Shown in pieces: positions 46,988-56,015 of a stretch of 64,000 nucleotides of DNA. The notes under the pieces were generated by a model. The model saw nothing but the letters and a program-made list of their open reading frames with translations. It ran no database searches and was not told the DNA's origin. Position 1 is the stretch's first letter. Each line of letters begins with the position of its first letter. Source of the stretch: Pycnococcus provasolii (lineage: Eukaryota; Chlorophyta; Pseudoscourfieldiophyceae; Pseudoscourfieldiales; Pycnococcaceae); the NCBI GenBank assembly GCA_938743325.2, contig OW568884.1, forward strand, positions 496,001 to 560,000, read 5' to 3'. Both the position numbers and the translations under genes were made by a program.

Positions 46988-48412
46988 TTACTTCGGGTTA
47001 GCTGCATCCTTCGCCTTCTTTTCCGCGACGGCAGCTTCCTGAACAAGTCGCTGAATGTCCGTCTGCGACTTCGCACTCGCCTCCGCGTGCTGCACCTGCG
47101 ACTTGAGTGCGAGAAACTTGTCGCGCGACGTAACGAGCTTGTCGAGGTCTTCCATCGCCTCAGGCCCGAGCTCCTCGAGCTCCTGAGGACCAAGAAACAA
47201 ACCCCACGGCACGCCGTTGTACTTCTCCGCGTGGTGCAGCGTGTGTGCGGCAGCCACACGCTTCATGTAGGGAACATCTGCGATCGGTCCCACGGGAAAG
47301 CGACGGTGAACGAGCCCGTCGTGCACGAACATGTACCCAATACCAAAAAGCGTGATTCCAAGTCCTGCGCCGAAGCACGCGCCCGCGAAGATTCCCTCGT
47401 GCAAAAACCCGTACGCCGTCAGAGCCATGGCAACGGGCGCGTTGATGACGGCAAAGATGTCGTTCGCTTCGAACATGCCCTCGCGCGGCCTGTGGTGGCT
47501 TTCGTGGTAGTTCCACCAAGCATCGTGCCAGAGCTCGCGGTGTGCCCATCTCGCCCACATCTCCATGCCCACCGCGCCTCCCGCTGTGAGCATGAGAGAC
47601 GCAAGCAGCTCCTCCGCGGCAACTTCCGTTCCTTCCGTGGCGGCGTGCATTTCGAATCGAAAGTACGTCGCGAGCGTGGCTGCAGAGACGAGGCCGAGCG
47701 TCGACAGGAAGGCTGCGACTTCGTACGAGTCCTTCTCTTGTCTTGTGTTTCGTGCGGGTTTATTTTTTCCGGAGTCTGAGGACGGGTTTGGGCGATAGGC
47801 ATCCTTGTTGAACTTGCGTCCTCCTTTGCTTGAGGATGCCGGCGGCTTGAGCCTGTTGACGACGAGCGTGGTGACACGCCGCTTGCTCTTTTTGCTCGCA
47901 GCTTTATTTTTCCTGGAAGTGAGCGTCGTTTCGGACGAGTCTGTGGTGGTGGTTGGCGTATCTGTGGTTGCGGATGCGCACGCGGCGACTTCCCTTGACG
48001 TGGATGATGTCCCCGACGACGACGACGACGACGGTGTTGGTGTTGGTGTTGGTGTTGGCGACGACGCTGCTGTGGATCCGCCCGTGGTTGCGTTCGCGCG
48101 CCATGCACGCAGATTCATCTTCGTCGGCCTGGCTGTGCGCGCGAGCCACGGCAGAGCGGGTATGGTCGCGCCGACGAATCCGGCGTTGTTATTTGCGTGA
48201 GTTTTGGGCCACGCCGTGGAGATGCCTGCAACGGCACCTGACGTCGATGCCTGGCACAGCCCTGCTGCGGGCGTTGACGAAGATGCTTGAGAGGCACGAA
48301 GACAAGGAAAGTGGAGGGAAGAGCGCCGACATGACGTCATACCCATAGAGTTGCGACCAGCAGGGGCAGGCCGAGCAGCAGGAGTAGAAGAAGTTAAAGT
48401 TGGCACGGACAT
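46988..48412 (-). CDS. Beta-carotene 3-hydroxylase (CrtZ/BCH type), plastid
   Basis: 474 residues from ATG 48412 (MSVPTLTSSTPAARPAP). A non-heme di-iron enzyme that hydroxylates beta-rings of carotenes to give zeaxanthin in the plastid. A Ser/Arg-rich transit-like N-terminus and a long Thr/Lys-rich linker (about 60-220) precede the catalytic domain (from about 235). Histidine boxes are complete: AHRELWHDA, NYHESHHRPREG, FVHDGLVHRRFP and AAAHTLHHAEKYN. Four hydrophobic helices match the fatty-acid-hydroxylase fold. After the domain comes a charged helical tail. It is longer than plant BCH (about 310) because of the linker. This gene is typical of the green lineage. Confidence 0.93.
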   Translation of the reverse strand: MSVPTLTSSTPAARPAPAGRNSMGMTSCRRSSLHFPCLRASQASSSTPAAGLCQASTSGAVAGISTAWPKTHANNNAGFVGATIPALPWLARTARPTKMNLRAWRANATTGGSTAASSPTPTPTPTPSSSSSSGTSSTSREVAACASATTDTPTTTTDSSETTLTSRKNKAASKKSKRRVTTLVVNRLKPPASSSKGGRKFNKDAYRPNPSSDSGKNKPARNTRQEKDSYEVAAFLSTLGLVSAATLATYFRFEMHAATEGTEVAAEELLASLMLTAGGAVGMEMWARWAHRELWHDAWWNYHESHHRPREGMFEANDIFAVINAPVAMALTAYGFLHEGIFAGACFGAGLGITLFGIGYMFVHDGLVHRRFPVGPIADVPYMKRVAAAHTLHHAEKYNGVPWGLFLGPQELEELGPEAMEDLDKLVTSRDKFLALKSQVQHAEASAKSQTDIQRLVQEAAVAEKKAKDAANPK

Positions 48413-49247
48413 GACGCAGTCAGTGGAGTAGTCTGAGGGAGTGGAGAGGCAGATCGGTGGAAAAAAGGGCACAGCACAGCACGGCCCACTTTTGGTATTT
48501 GTGGCGTTGGGGGCGTTTGCTTTCAAGGGTGGCAAACGGGTATCCCCTTTTGCATTTGCTTTTGGGTTTGGTGCAGCCCCCGGGATTCGGGAAATTGAGT
48601 TCCCCCCAGCCCCCCCTCCCAGGTCCCCCCCACCAATTCCCAACACCAGGTGCAACCACACCCAATGGTTTTGTACTTTTGTCCCTGTCCAAGGATCGCG
48701 CAAAGATAGAAAGATGCCAGCCTGGTTGGGGTCCGGGGTCTGGTCAAGGGCATATTAATCCCTAATCCTGGATTAATACAGTATGCCCTTGGTCGGGTTT
48801 GTTTGGGGGGTTTCGTTTCGTTTTGGTCGGGGGTTCTCCCCAGGGGGTTCCCTCCGTGGACTCAGTTGCTTGTCTTTACGTGGTTAGGGTACAGTAACGC
48901 CTTATGTATGTAAACCTTATGTATTGTGTTAAAAGGTACTTAAGAGTCACTTTGGTGTTGGCAAGGAAAGGAAATGAAAGGAAATTGTTTTGGTTTGGTT
49001 TGGTTTGTGCGTGCTTCATGCTCCATCTTACTGCAATATACATACAATAAGGTCAGGTACCCTATTCACACAACACACAAATACGAATTTTATCCACACA
49101 CACACACACACACACACAACTCCCACACACACACACGCACGCACACGCACACGCACGCGCACACACACTTCCCACACAATCAATCAATTGCAATTGCAAT
49201 TGCACTGCACCCTCGCTGCCCAGCTCTAAAATGTGCATTCGGTTTCT
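48413..49247. other. Intergenic with (CA)n and a hairpin
   Basis: An imperfect inverted repeat around AAGGGCATATTAATCC/GGATTAATACAGTATGCCCTT (48742-48792), C/G homopolymers at 48600-48640, and (CA)n tracts at 49096-49170. Antisense frames that continue the hydroxylase upstream start without an ATG and are not called. Confidence 0.6.
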
Positions 49248-52200
49248 CTACTTCTTCGTCAGCTCGCTCACCTTCGCCTCCGCCTTCTCCGCTCGGCTCT
49301 TGAGCTCATCCACCTGCTTCTCCAATTCAGCAATGCGATCCATGTGCATCTTTGTCACCTCCTCGCTTTCCAGCGTATCAGCACCCGCGGCACGGGATGC
49401 AAACCTGTCGAAAACTGAAGTGTCCGGAATAGGAATGAACTTGCCCAGGACAGCAAGAGGCATGGCCAAGCTTCCCACGGCAACGCAAATCAACCACTGC
49501 TGCCAACTGAGGGGAACTGTGTTCGCAAATGCTCCGAGAAGCTCCACCAAAATCACCTGACATACGCATGTAATTACGATGATGTTGACGAAGTACGAGT
49601 TGGCAAAAAAGCCGTCCATCACGTTCAACTCCTCCATGCGCCGAGCATTGATCTCGTTGAATATCTGGCAAAACACGAACGTGTTGAAGATGATCGAGTT
49701 GAGCGTTCGTGTGTCCGTCTGCTCGAGGGACTCGTGATGCGTCAGCTTCACTTTGTTCATAATGCCATCGTCGCCAGCCACCATCTTGTACTTCACCTCC
49801 TCCAAGCCCCAAAGTTCGTAGCCCGCAAACACGTAGATGAACAAAACCACGAGCTGGAATGCTGCCTGCACCAAGATGTTGCGCCACATCACGGGAGAAA
49901 TCAGAGGCTCCGTGCGGCCGTAAGGCTTGCGATTCATCAGCTCCTCGCGAGGTGGCTCCGTCGCAAGCGCTAGCGCACCCATTGTGTCCATGATGAGATT
50001 CACCCACAGCAGCTGCACCGCGTTCAGGGGAACGTGGCCGAGGACAATCGCCGCGATGAAGTTCAGCGTCAGCGCGACGATATTCACCGTAAGCTGGAAT
50101 TGAACGAATTTCTGAATGTTGCTGTACACCGAGCGTCCCCAGCGAATGATGGTGGAGATACTCGCAAAGTTGTCGTCGAGCACGACTATGTCCGAGCTCT
50201 TCTGTGCCACCTGCGTGCCCGCTATGCCCATGGAAAGGCCAATGTCAGCCTCCTTAAGGGCGCGCGCGTCGTTCGTACCATCGCCCGTCACACCCACCAC
50301 ATCGCCGAGGTTTCGAAGCATGTGAACGAGGTCGTACTTGTCCGAAGGACTTGAACGTGCCATCACCTGCAGCTTCTCAAGTCTCGGGCCAAAGCGCGCG
50401 AGGCGCTCCGCGTTGGTCATCTTGCGGAATTCCGCACCCTCCACCGCCATGCCATCGTCGCTGAGGATGTGGCACTCGCGAGCAATCGCCTTCGCCGTAG
50501 TTACGTTATCGCCGGTGACCATGCGAACGACGACACCCGCACGCTGGCAGCGAAGCACAGCCTCAGGAACGCCGGGACGGCAAGGATCCTTGATTCCCAC
50601 GAGAAGCAGAAGCGTGAGCCCCGAGTCGGGGAGTTCGTCGTCCTCGCCGAACGTCGTTCCGCTCGGGCACGACGTGTACGCGACGCAAAGCGTGCGCAAT
50701 GTACCCGCAGCCATCTCCGCGATGAGATCCAGAATTTCAGTCCGGCGCGCCTCCGACATCTCCTGCTCCGACCCATCCTCCTTCAGCTCCTTGCTGCACA
50801 TTCCCAAAATAATTTCACTCGCACCCTTCCAGTGAACGCGGACGGCACCCGTCGCGTTCTTCATCGCGGTGCCCGAACGCTTCTTTGCGCTGTTGAACGG
50901 ATCCACCTTCAACTTCTCCAGACCACCAGTCACATCATCGAAGATCAGGCCCAATGCCACGCCGTAGCGCAGGATGGCAACCTCCGTCGGCTTTCCGGTA
51001 ATCACGGGCTCGCCGTTAGACGTTTCGTCCGGCGGGTACACGATGCCTTCCGCGTTGCCGAACAAGCTCTCGCCAATGAGCGCGACCGCATCCTTCGAGA
51101 ACGATGCGACGTCATTCGCGGGCTTCCCCTTGTCGTTCTGCTTGTCGAGCACCTTTCCGCCTGCCATCGCTCGCGTTACTGTCATGTTATTTGTCGTCAG
51201 CGTGCCCGTCTTATCGGAACAAATCGTCGTGGCACCTCCCATCGTCTCGCAAGCCTTGAGGTGGCGCACGAGCGCCTGGTCATTCATCATCTTCTTCATG
51301 CTGTATGCCAAGCTCAGGGTGACGGCGAGCGGCAGACCCTCAGGCACAGCGACGACGACGATGGTAATCGCGATGGCAAAAATCTCAAGAATGGTTTTTG
51401 CGTCGTCCTTCGTGCTGCCATCCTGCACCACGGTGACGATGAAGCGAGCCATGAGGACGATGAACACCAGAATAGCAACCCCGAGGCCGAGCTTGCCGAT
51501 ATTCGTGGCAAGGCCGCTGAGGCGGATCTGCAGCGGCGTCTCGTGGCTGTCGTCCGCCGCCTCCTCGAGCGCTGTTTTCTGCTCCTCGAACTGCTCCTCC
51601 GAGATCTCGCCAGACTCCTTCTGGCGCTCGAGACGCTCAATCTGGCCGCTCACCGCGTCCGGGTCCGTGCCGCTCGCCATGAGCCGTCCCCACTCCGTCT
51701 TCGTTCCCACGCACGTCACGAGGAACTTGCCGTAGCCGTCAGCCACCTTCGTGCCGCTCAGCATGAATGGGTCGAGCGCGTGGCTCTTCTTGACGAGCAA
51801 GCTCTCTCCCGTCATCGACGACTCGTCGATGGCGAGCTCCTGCGCCTCAATGAGCACGCCGTCGGAGCAGATCTGGTCGCCCGTCGCGAGCGTCACCACG
51901 TCGCCAGCCATGAGGTCGTACAGGCTGATTTTCTTGACGGTGCCGCCACGGACGACGCTCACCTCGATGTCCTTGTTGCGCGAGTCGAGGTCGCGGAACT
52001 GCAGGTCCTGCTGGTAGTCGTTGACGGCGGTGACGGTCACGACGATGATACACGCGAACAGGATGCCCGCGCCCTCGTACCACCCTTCGGCGGGATCCTC
52101 GATGAGCATGCCGGCGGGCAGGCTGCCGACGCCGCACATCACGAGAATGAGCAAGGTGGTGTCCTGGCATGCGTCCCACACGTACTCCCAGAACTGTTTG

Positions 52201-52700
52201 GGAGGCTGCTCCGGGTACGTGTTCGTGCCGTACACCTCCTTGCGGGCCGCGTGGTCTTCCGCGCTCTCGGGTACGCCAGCCTTCGTGTCCGTCTTGAGGA
52301 GGTTTGCGATGCCAGTCACGCCACCCAGGCCGTCGAGAATCGCCCGGTTCTCCTCGCCGTGCGGCAGCTCGAGCATCGTCTCAAGCTTGTCAGGCGACAG
52401 CCCGAATCCGTGGTCGTCGATTTTGATGGTCACCTGCTTGCCGCCTGTTGTCGAGTCGTCTGGCGTGAACGCCGGGTCCTTCACCCAGCTCGGGCGTCGA
52501 AAGCTGCCTCCCGGCCCGCTCGACTCGGACGACTTTCGGCTGAGCGGCGTCTCGCTTCCTCGCCTCGAGCGTCCCGCGAACGCGTCGCCGTCGCTCGCGT
52601 TTCGAAATCGCCGAGCTGCATTTCTCACGAGCGCCACCTTCTTCCAGTGTTCCTTTGCGCGCTCCGACGCCTCCGGTTTGTTCGCGCCGCTGTCCGCCAT
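49248..52700 (-). CDS. P2B-type plasma-membrane/ACA-like Ca2+-ATPase
   Basis: 1,150 residues from ATG 52700 (MADSGANKPEASERAKEHWK); the frame is open to 52871 without another ATG. It pumps Ca2+ out of the cytosol with ATP. The N-terminal basic segment (KVALVRNAARRFRN) is a likely calmodulin-binding autoinhibitory region, as in plant ACA. Actuator and core motifs: TGDQICSDGVLI, DESSMTGES, VVAVPEGLPLAVTLSLAYSM (about 453), ICSDKTGTLT (phosphorylated Asp, about 497), KGASEIIL and MVTGDNVTTAKAIA, then VTGDGTNDARALKEADIG (about 803). About ten membrane helices are seen. The C-terminus is a short coiled-coil (MHMDRIAELEKQVDELKSR), unusual because animal PMCAs carry their regulatory tail there. Confidence 0.95.
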   Translation of the reverse strand: MADSGANKPEASERAKEHWKKVALVRNAARRFRNASDGDAFAGRSRRGSETPLSRKSSESSGPGGSFRRPSWVKDPAFTPDDSTTGGKQVTIKIDDHGFGLSPDKLETMLELPHGEENRAILDGLGGVTGIANLLKTDTKAGVPESAEDHAARKEVYGTNTYPEQPPKQFWEYVWDACQDTTLLILVMCGVGSLPAGMLIEDPAEGWYEGAGILFACIIVVTVTAVNDYQQDLQFRDLDSRNKDIEVSVVRGGTVKKISLYDLMAGDVVTLATGDQICSDGVLIEAQELAIDESSMTGESLLVKKSHALDPFMLSGTKVADGYGKFLVTCVGTKTEWGRLMASGTDPDAVSGQIERLERQKESGEISEEQFEEQKTALEEAADDSHETPLQIRLSGLATNIGKLGLGVAILVFIVLMARFIVTVVQDGSTKDDAKTILEIFAIAITIVVVAVPEGLPLAVTLSLAYSMKKMMNDQALVRHLKACETMGGATTICSDKTGTLTTNNMTVTRAMAGGKVLDKQNDKGKPANDVASFSKDAVALIGESLFGNAEGIVYPPDETSNGEPVITGKPTEVAILRYGVALGLIFDDVTGGLEKLKVDPFNSAKKRSGTAMKNATGAVRVHWKGASEIILGMCSKELKEDGSEQEMSEARRTEILDLIAEMAAGTLRTLCVAYTSCPSGTTFGEDDELPDSGLTLLLLVGIKDPCRPGVPEAVLRCQRAGVVVRMVTGDNVTTAKAIARECHILSDDGMAVEGAEFRKMTNAERLARFGPRLEKLQVMARSSPSDKYDLVHMLRNLGDVVGVTGDGTNDARALKEADIGLSMGIAGTQVAQKSSDIVVLDDNFASISTIIRWGRSVYSNIQKFVQFQLTVNIVALTLNFIAAIVLGHVPLNAVQLLWVNLIMDTMGALALATEPPREELMNRKPYGRTEPLISPVMWRNILVQAAFQLVVLFIYVFAGYELWGLEEVKYKMVAGDDGIMNKVKLTHHESLEQTDTRTLNSIIFNTFVFCQIFNEINARRMEELNVMDGFFANSYFVNIIVITCVCQVILVELLGAFANTVPLSWQQWLICVAVGSLAMPLAVLGKFIPIPDTSVFDRFASRAAGADTLESEEVTKMHMDRIAELEKQVDELKSRAEKAEAKVSELTKK

Positions 52701-54472
52701 GCTACTGACGTTTGTTTCCGCCGCAGACGAGCTTGTGTCGACGTGCCGTTGTTTGCTTTCGTCCTCCAACTCGTCGTCGTCGTGCACCAGTGCAGGTAGC
52801 ACGCGTGCCCTGGACGACGCCCTCGGAGACCTGGGAGACGACGTCTTACTAAAGACGGCCAACTTATACAAGACTATAACGAGCTAATAGGAAGTATCGG
52901 CGGCGAGGACACGTATATATGTAACCGCAGAGAAAGCGCGCTAAGGTTAGAGTAGTATAGGTATACACGATGAGGGTTTGGCACGTTTGGAGAGGCAGTT
53001 TGCCGAAACCTTCAAAGTTCTTGATTGACACATGATGACCTCTTTCTTCGTCTTCTTCATCGTCTTCTTCTTCTTCTTCTTCGTCTTCGTGGTGGTGGTT
53101 TTGCTCTCCTTATTGTGTTGTGCCACTTGTGCGTGCTCTGTCCGTTGTACATAGTTCTATCCCGAGAAAAACTCTGGAATACACACACTTCAGGCCGTTG
53201 GTAGACGGCCTTCCACTGCTCAGTTTGCCCTGCGGTTTTTTTTGCTAGAAAGTACTCGCAAAACTACACATGGGAATAACTCGGTTTATCCACGCGATAA
53301 GTGCAAGGTGGTGCAATAAATACGGTGCTTGGTTCACTTTTTTTGGACATTTTTATTGCTTTTCCTCGTTGGGATTTGGTCGGGGAAGGGAAAACAGAAA
53401 ATTTCAGCTGAATCCCCCGAGTATTTGATGGTCATAACAGGGGGACTGATTTTTGGTGCCCCCTCCCCCAATTCCCTGATCACCGGGGAAACGAGGGATT
53501 TCTTCCTGCAAACTCGCGCCGAATTTTTTTCCCTTCCCCGACCAAATCCCAACGAGGAAAAGCAATAAAAATGTCCAAAAAAAGTGAACCAAGCACCGTA
53601 TTTATTGCACCACCTTGCACTTATCGCGTGGATAAACCGAGTTATTCCCATGTGTAGCTTTGCGAGTACTTTCTAGCAAAAAAAACCGCAGGGCAAACTG
53701 AGCAGTGGAAGGCCGTCTACCAACGGCCTGAAGTGTGTGTATTCCAGAGTTTTTCTCGGGATAGAACTACTGTAGTATTCTTGGTCGTGCGTGCTCGTGT
53801 TGTGCATTGGTACAGCTTGCAACCTGCAAGGGTTTGGTGATCTCTTGAGAACCACGTGCATAGTTCTACAGTACAGGTATGCGTGTCATGCGAATGATGA
53901 ATTCGACCATCTCTTTTTCTTGCAACTTTTTCCGTTTTTCCGCAAGCAAGCTCCCTTGCGAATAACCTAAAAAAGTGTGTACAGTACAGTATTCCTATTC
54001 GACTGTGCTCGATTGCGAGGCGCGAGGTGCTTTGTGCCGCACTGCAGAATGACGACATGGAATTTCACTCAATTTCTGTGTTTGTTTTTTGATTTTTTAG
54101 GGGCGCGACTTCGAAGCCGCCAGAAGGACGAGCGCTACCCTAAAGGTCGCGGCAACGCCATGGATGTCATCATCCAAGCTTCCGTGATAGAAGGAGGCTT
54201 CCAATGATTCCAGGGTTGGTTTGGTCGAGCTTGCATGTCCTCCAGAAACCAAAACCCTCCGTGAAATGAACCAGAAGAACAGTCCAGAGAAGAAGAGAAT
54301 TCAGGTGATTTAGGCCCCTCCCCTTCTCCCCCTTCGCCCAGAGCGTTAGATTCGTCGGTGCGCGGCGCGTCACTTTTTTCCTCCGCGCGCTGCCGTGAAC
54401 TAAGCTCGCACAGGCCTCGAGGCACTGTGTGTGTGTGTGTGTGTGTGTCGCGCGCACGCCTTAATAGGCGGC
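52701..54472. other. Intergenic 1.8 kb: low-complexity tract and foldback element
   Basis: Contains a (TTC)n-like tract (53045-53095), the 614-bp foldback MITE (53154-53767) and a short (GT)n tract just before ARPC3 (about 54426-54448). TAGTTCTACAGTAC near 53871 resembles the end of the foldback element. No gene is seen. Confidence 0.7.
53154..53767. mobile_element. 614-bp foldback MITE with 240-bp terminal inverted repeats and TA target site
   Basis: Left arm about 53154-53393 and right arm about 53526-53767 are inverted copies, starting GTTCTATCCCGAG and ending CTCGGGATAGAAC. I saw about one mismatch in 240 bp by eye (AAAACTACAC against AAAGCTACAC). TA flanks both ends (53152-53153 and 53768-53769), the target-site choice of Tc1/mariner elements. 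The 130-bp centre codes for nothing. The near-identical arms suggest a recent insertion. It is non-autonomous and would need an outside transposase. No other copy is seen in the window. Confidence 0.88.
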
Positions 54473-54991
54473 ATGGTGTACCACAGCGCGTTCAACGACG
54501 CCGCCGGCGTCGCGGCGTGCGGCTTCGCCATCCTTCCGCTCGTCACGGCGACGCGCGGACCCGCGATGCTCGCAGAACAAGGCTCCACGGACATCGTCGA
54601 GGAGGCGCTGTACAACTTCCGCGCAAACGTCCTCTTTCGCACGTACGACGTCAAGGGACCGGCGGACAAAACGCTCATCTACCTCACTCTGTACATCTCC
54701 GCGTGCCTCAAGCGCCTCGACGGCGTCAAGACCAAGTCGGAGGGCTCGAAGGCGCTCTTCGCGCTCGCGCAGGAGCACTTCAGCGTGCCCGGGGAGGCGA
54801 ACTTCGCGCTGCAGGGCCTCGCTTTGAACTCGAACAAGGACGAGGCGGAGCAGCTGCGCGCGTACTGGAAGCAGTGTCGCGAGGAGGTTGGACTCAGGCT
54901 GGTCGAGCGCTGCTTCGACAAGGAGACGGGCGCGCCGAACAAGTGGTGGATGTCGTACTCGAACAGGAAGTTCCTCGGCAAGACGTTGTAG
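54473..54991 (+). CDS. ARPC3: Arp2/3 complex subunit 3 (ARPC3)
   Basis: 172 residues from ATG 54473 (MVYHSAFND). ARPC3 (p21) joins the complex that nucleates branched actin filaments. Motifs match the family from end to end: AILPLVTATRGPA, TDIVEEALYNFRANVLFRTY, ADKTLIYLTLYISACLKRL, FSVPGEANFALQGLAL, GLRLVERCFD, and PNKWWMSYSNRKFLGKTL at the end. The length is standard and it is intronless. TGTAA lies at 55049, about 58 nt after the stop. A (GT)n tract lies just upstream of the start. Confidence 0.96.
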   Translation: MVYHSAFNDAAGVAACGFAILPLVTATRGPAMLAEQGSTDIVEEALYNFRANVLFRTYDVKGPADKTLIYLTLYISACLKRLDGVKTKSEGSKALFALAQEHFSVPGEANFALQGLALNSNKDEAEQLRAYWKQCREEVGLRLVERCFDKETGAPNKWWMSYSNRKFLGKTL

Positions 54992-55139
54992 AAGATGACT
55001 TAAACTTTACTGTAGAAAAGTGCGCTGGTGTGGTGTGTGTACACCTTGTGTAAGCTCATGTTGTAACATCAACAAGAACATCTTGTCCCAAACAACCTTA
55101 AGAGAGGTCAACCCACTCTTCGCCTTTTCTTTTGTTGTG

Positions 55140-55171
55140 GGTTAGGGTTAGGGTTAGGGTTAGGGTTAGGG
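55140..55171 (+). repeat. Interstitial TTAGGG array 5' of the small EF-hand gene
   Basis: Five perfect TTAGGG units about 70 bp before the next start codon. Confidence 0.95.
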
Positions 55172-55242
55172 CCGCCTTTTTTTTCCCGTCATTTCATTTC
55201 ATTTTTTTTTCCTTAAGGCGCTTCGTTCTTATCAAGGTAGTC

Positions 55243-55671
55243 ATGGCCTCCCCTGCTGCTGCTGATGCTACCTCTACTGATAGTAAGACGTCCACCTCCT
55301 TGGGTCCCTCCTTCGGGTTAGGGCAGGTCTCAGGGCTCCTGAAAAGCAAGGTTGGGATCGATCTGACGTACGTAAAGGGAAAGGGGGAAGCGGCGCTCGA
55401 GCCGTGCATGGACAAGGCGAAGAAGTACTACAACTCTGGAGTGGAACTCGCGACGCCGTACGTAAATGACCTCATGTCCAAAGTGAACGATCTTAAGAGC
55501 GAGCTGACGAAAGTTCTGGACACGGACGGCGATGGCAAAATCAGCATGGCCGAATATGCCGCGGGAGCTACGAAAGTACGAGGCCTTGTGATGGGCTGGC
55601 TGAAGAGTCTGTTCGGGTGCCTGGACTCGAAGGCGAAGGCAAAGCAGGCGTCCGAAGCTCAAAAACGCTAA
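55243..55671 (+). CDS. Small protein with one EF-hand, 142 aa
   Basis: 142 residues from ATG 55243 (MASPAAADATSTDSKTSTSL). One canonical EF loop, DTDGDGKISMAEY, lies near residue 97. A preceding amphipathic region (KAKKYYNSGVELATPYVNDL) and a following hydrophobic one (VRGLVMGWLKSLFGC) suggest membrane or partner binding. No second EF-hand is visible, so pairing would need dimerisation. The specific family is not recognised. CTCATTCAGTAA at 55685-55696 lies 14 nt after the stop and continues into a tract resembling copy 1; no TGTAA. A TTAGGG array lies upstream. Confidence 0.7.
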   Translation: MASPAAADATSTDSKTSTSLGPSFGLGQVSGLLKSKVGIDLTYVKGKGEAALEPCMDKAKKYYNSGVELATPYVNDLMSKVNDLKSELTKVLDTDGDGKISMAEYAAGATKVRGLVMGWLKSLFGCLDSKAKAKQASEAQKR

Positions 55672-55684
55672 AAATCTGAGATTC

Positions 55685-55696
55685 CTCATTCAGTAA
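55685..55696 (+). terminator. CTCATTCAGTAA 3' UTR motif, copy 3
   Basis: 14 nt after the stop of the small EF-hand gene; the downstream similarity with copy 1 continues (TGAAATGTACTTTA). Confidence 0.55.
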
Positions 55697-56015
55697 TGAA
55701 ATGTACTTTACTCTGTCATCCTGCTCTCATCCCTTGGTCATCCCTTCTCTCGAGAATGGTGGTATGTACATAGTCTATGTAAGCTTAATAGCCTTTTAGC
55801 TACGTTAGGCTCTTCTTTGTTGGGGGCACTCCGACTTCCGAGTTCGTTTCCTCCACTGGTCAAATGGAACCGGCTCATGTAGTATGAATATAGGCTCAGA
55901 GGGAGAGAGAAAGTGCTTCAGCTCTCCTAACCTTAGTCTACCACACGGTACATACGGTACAGATTGTCACGTTTCCTTTTTTCACAGTAAAAAGTACATT
56001 ACAACGCGTCTTGCC
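55697..56015. other. Intergenic between convergent genes
   Basis: About 320 bp with no gene, array or structure that I can see apart from the poly(A) signal of the CLEC16A gene at 55999-56003. Confidence 0.6.

Noticed and set aside
50469-52799. A 776-codon open frame on the + strand
   Set aside because: It is exactly antisense to the Ca2+-ATPase. It is Arg/His/Ala-rich with no domain, a side effect of codon bias.
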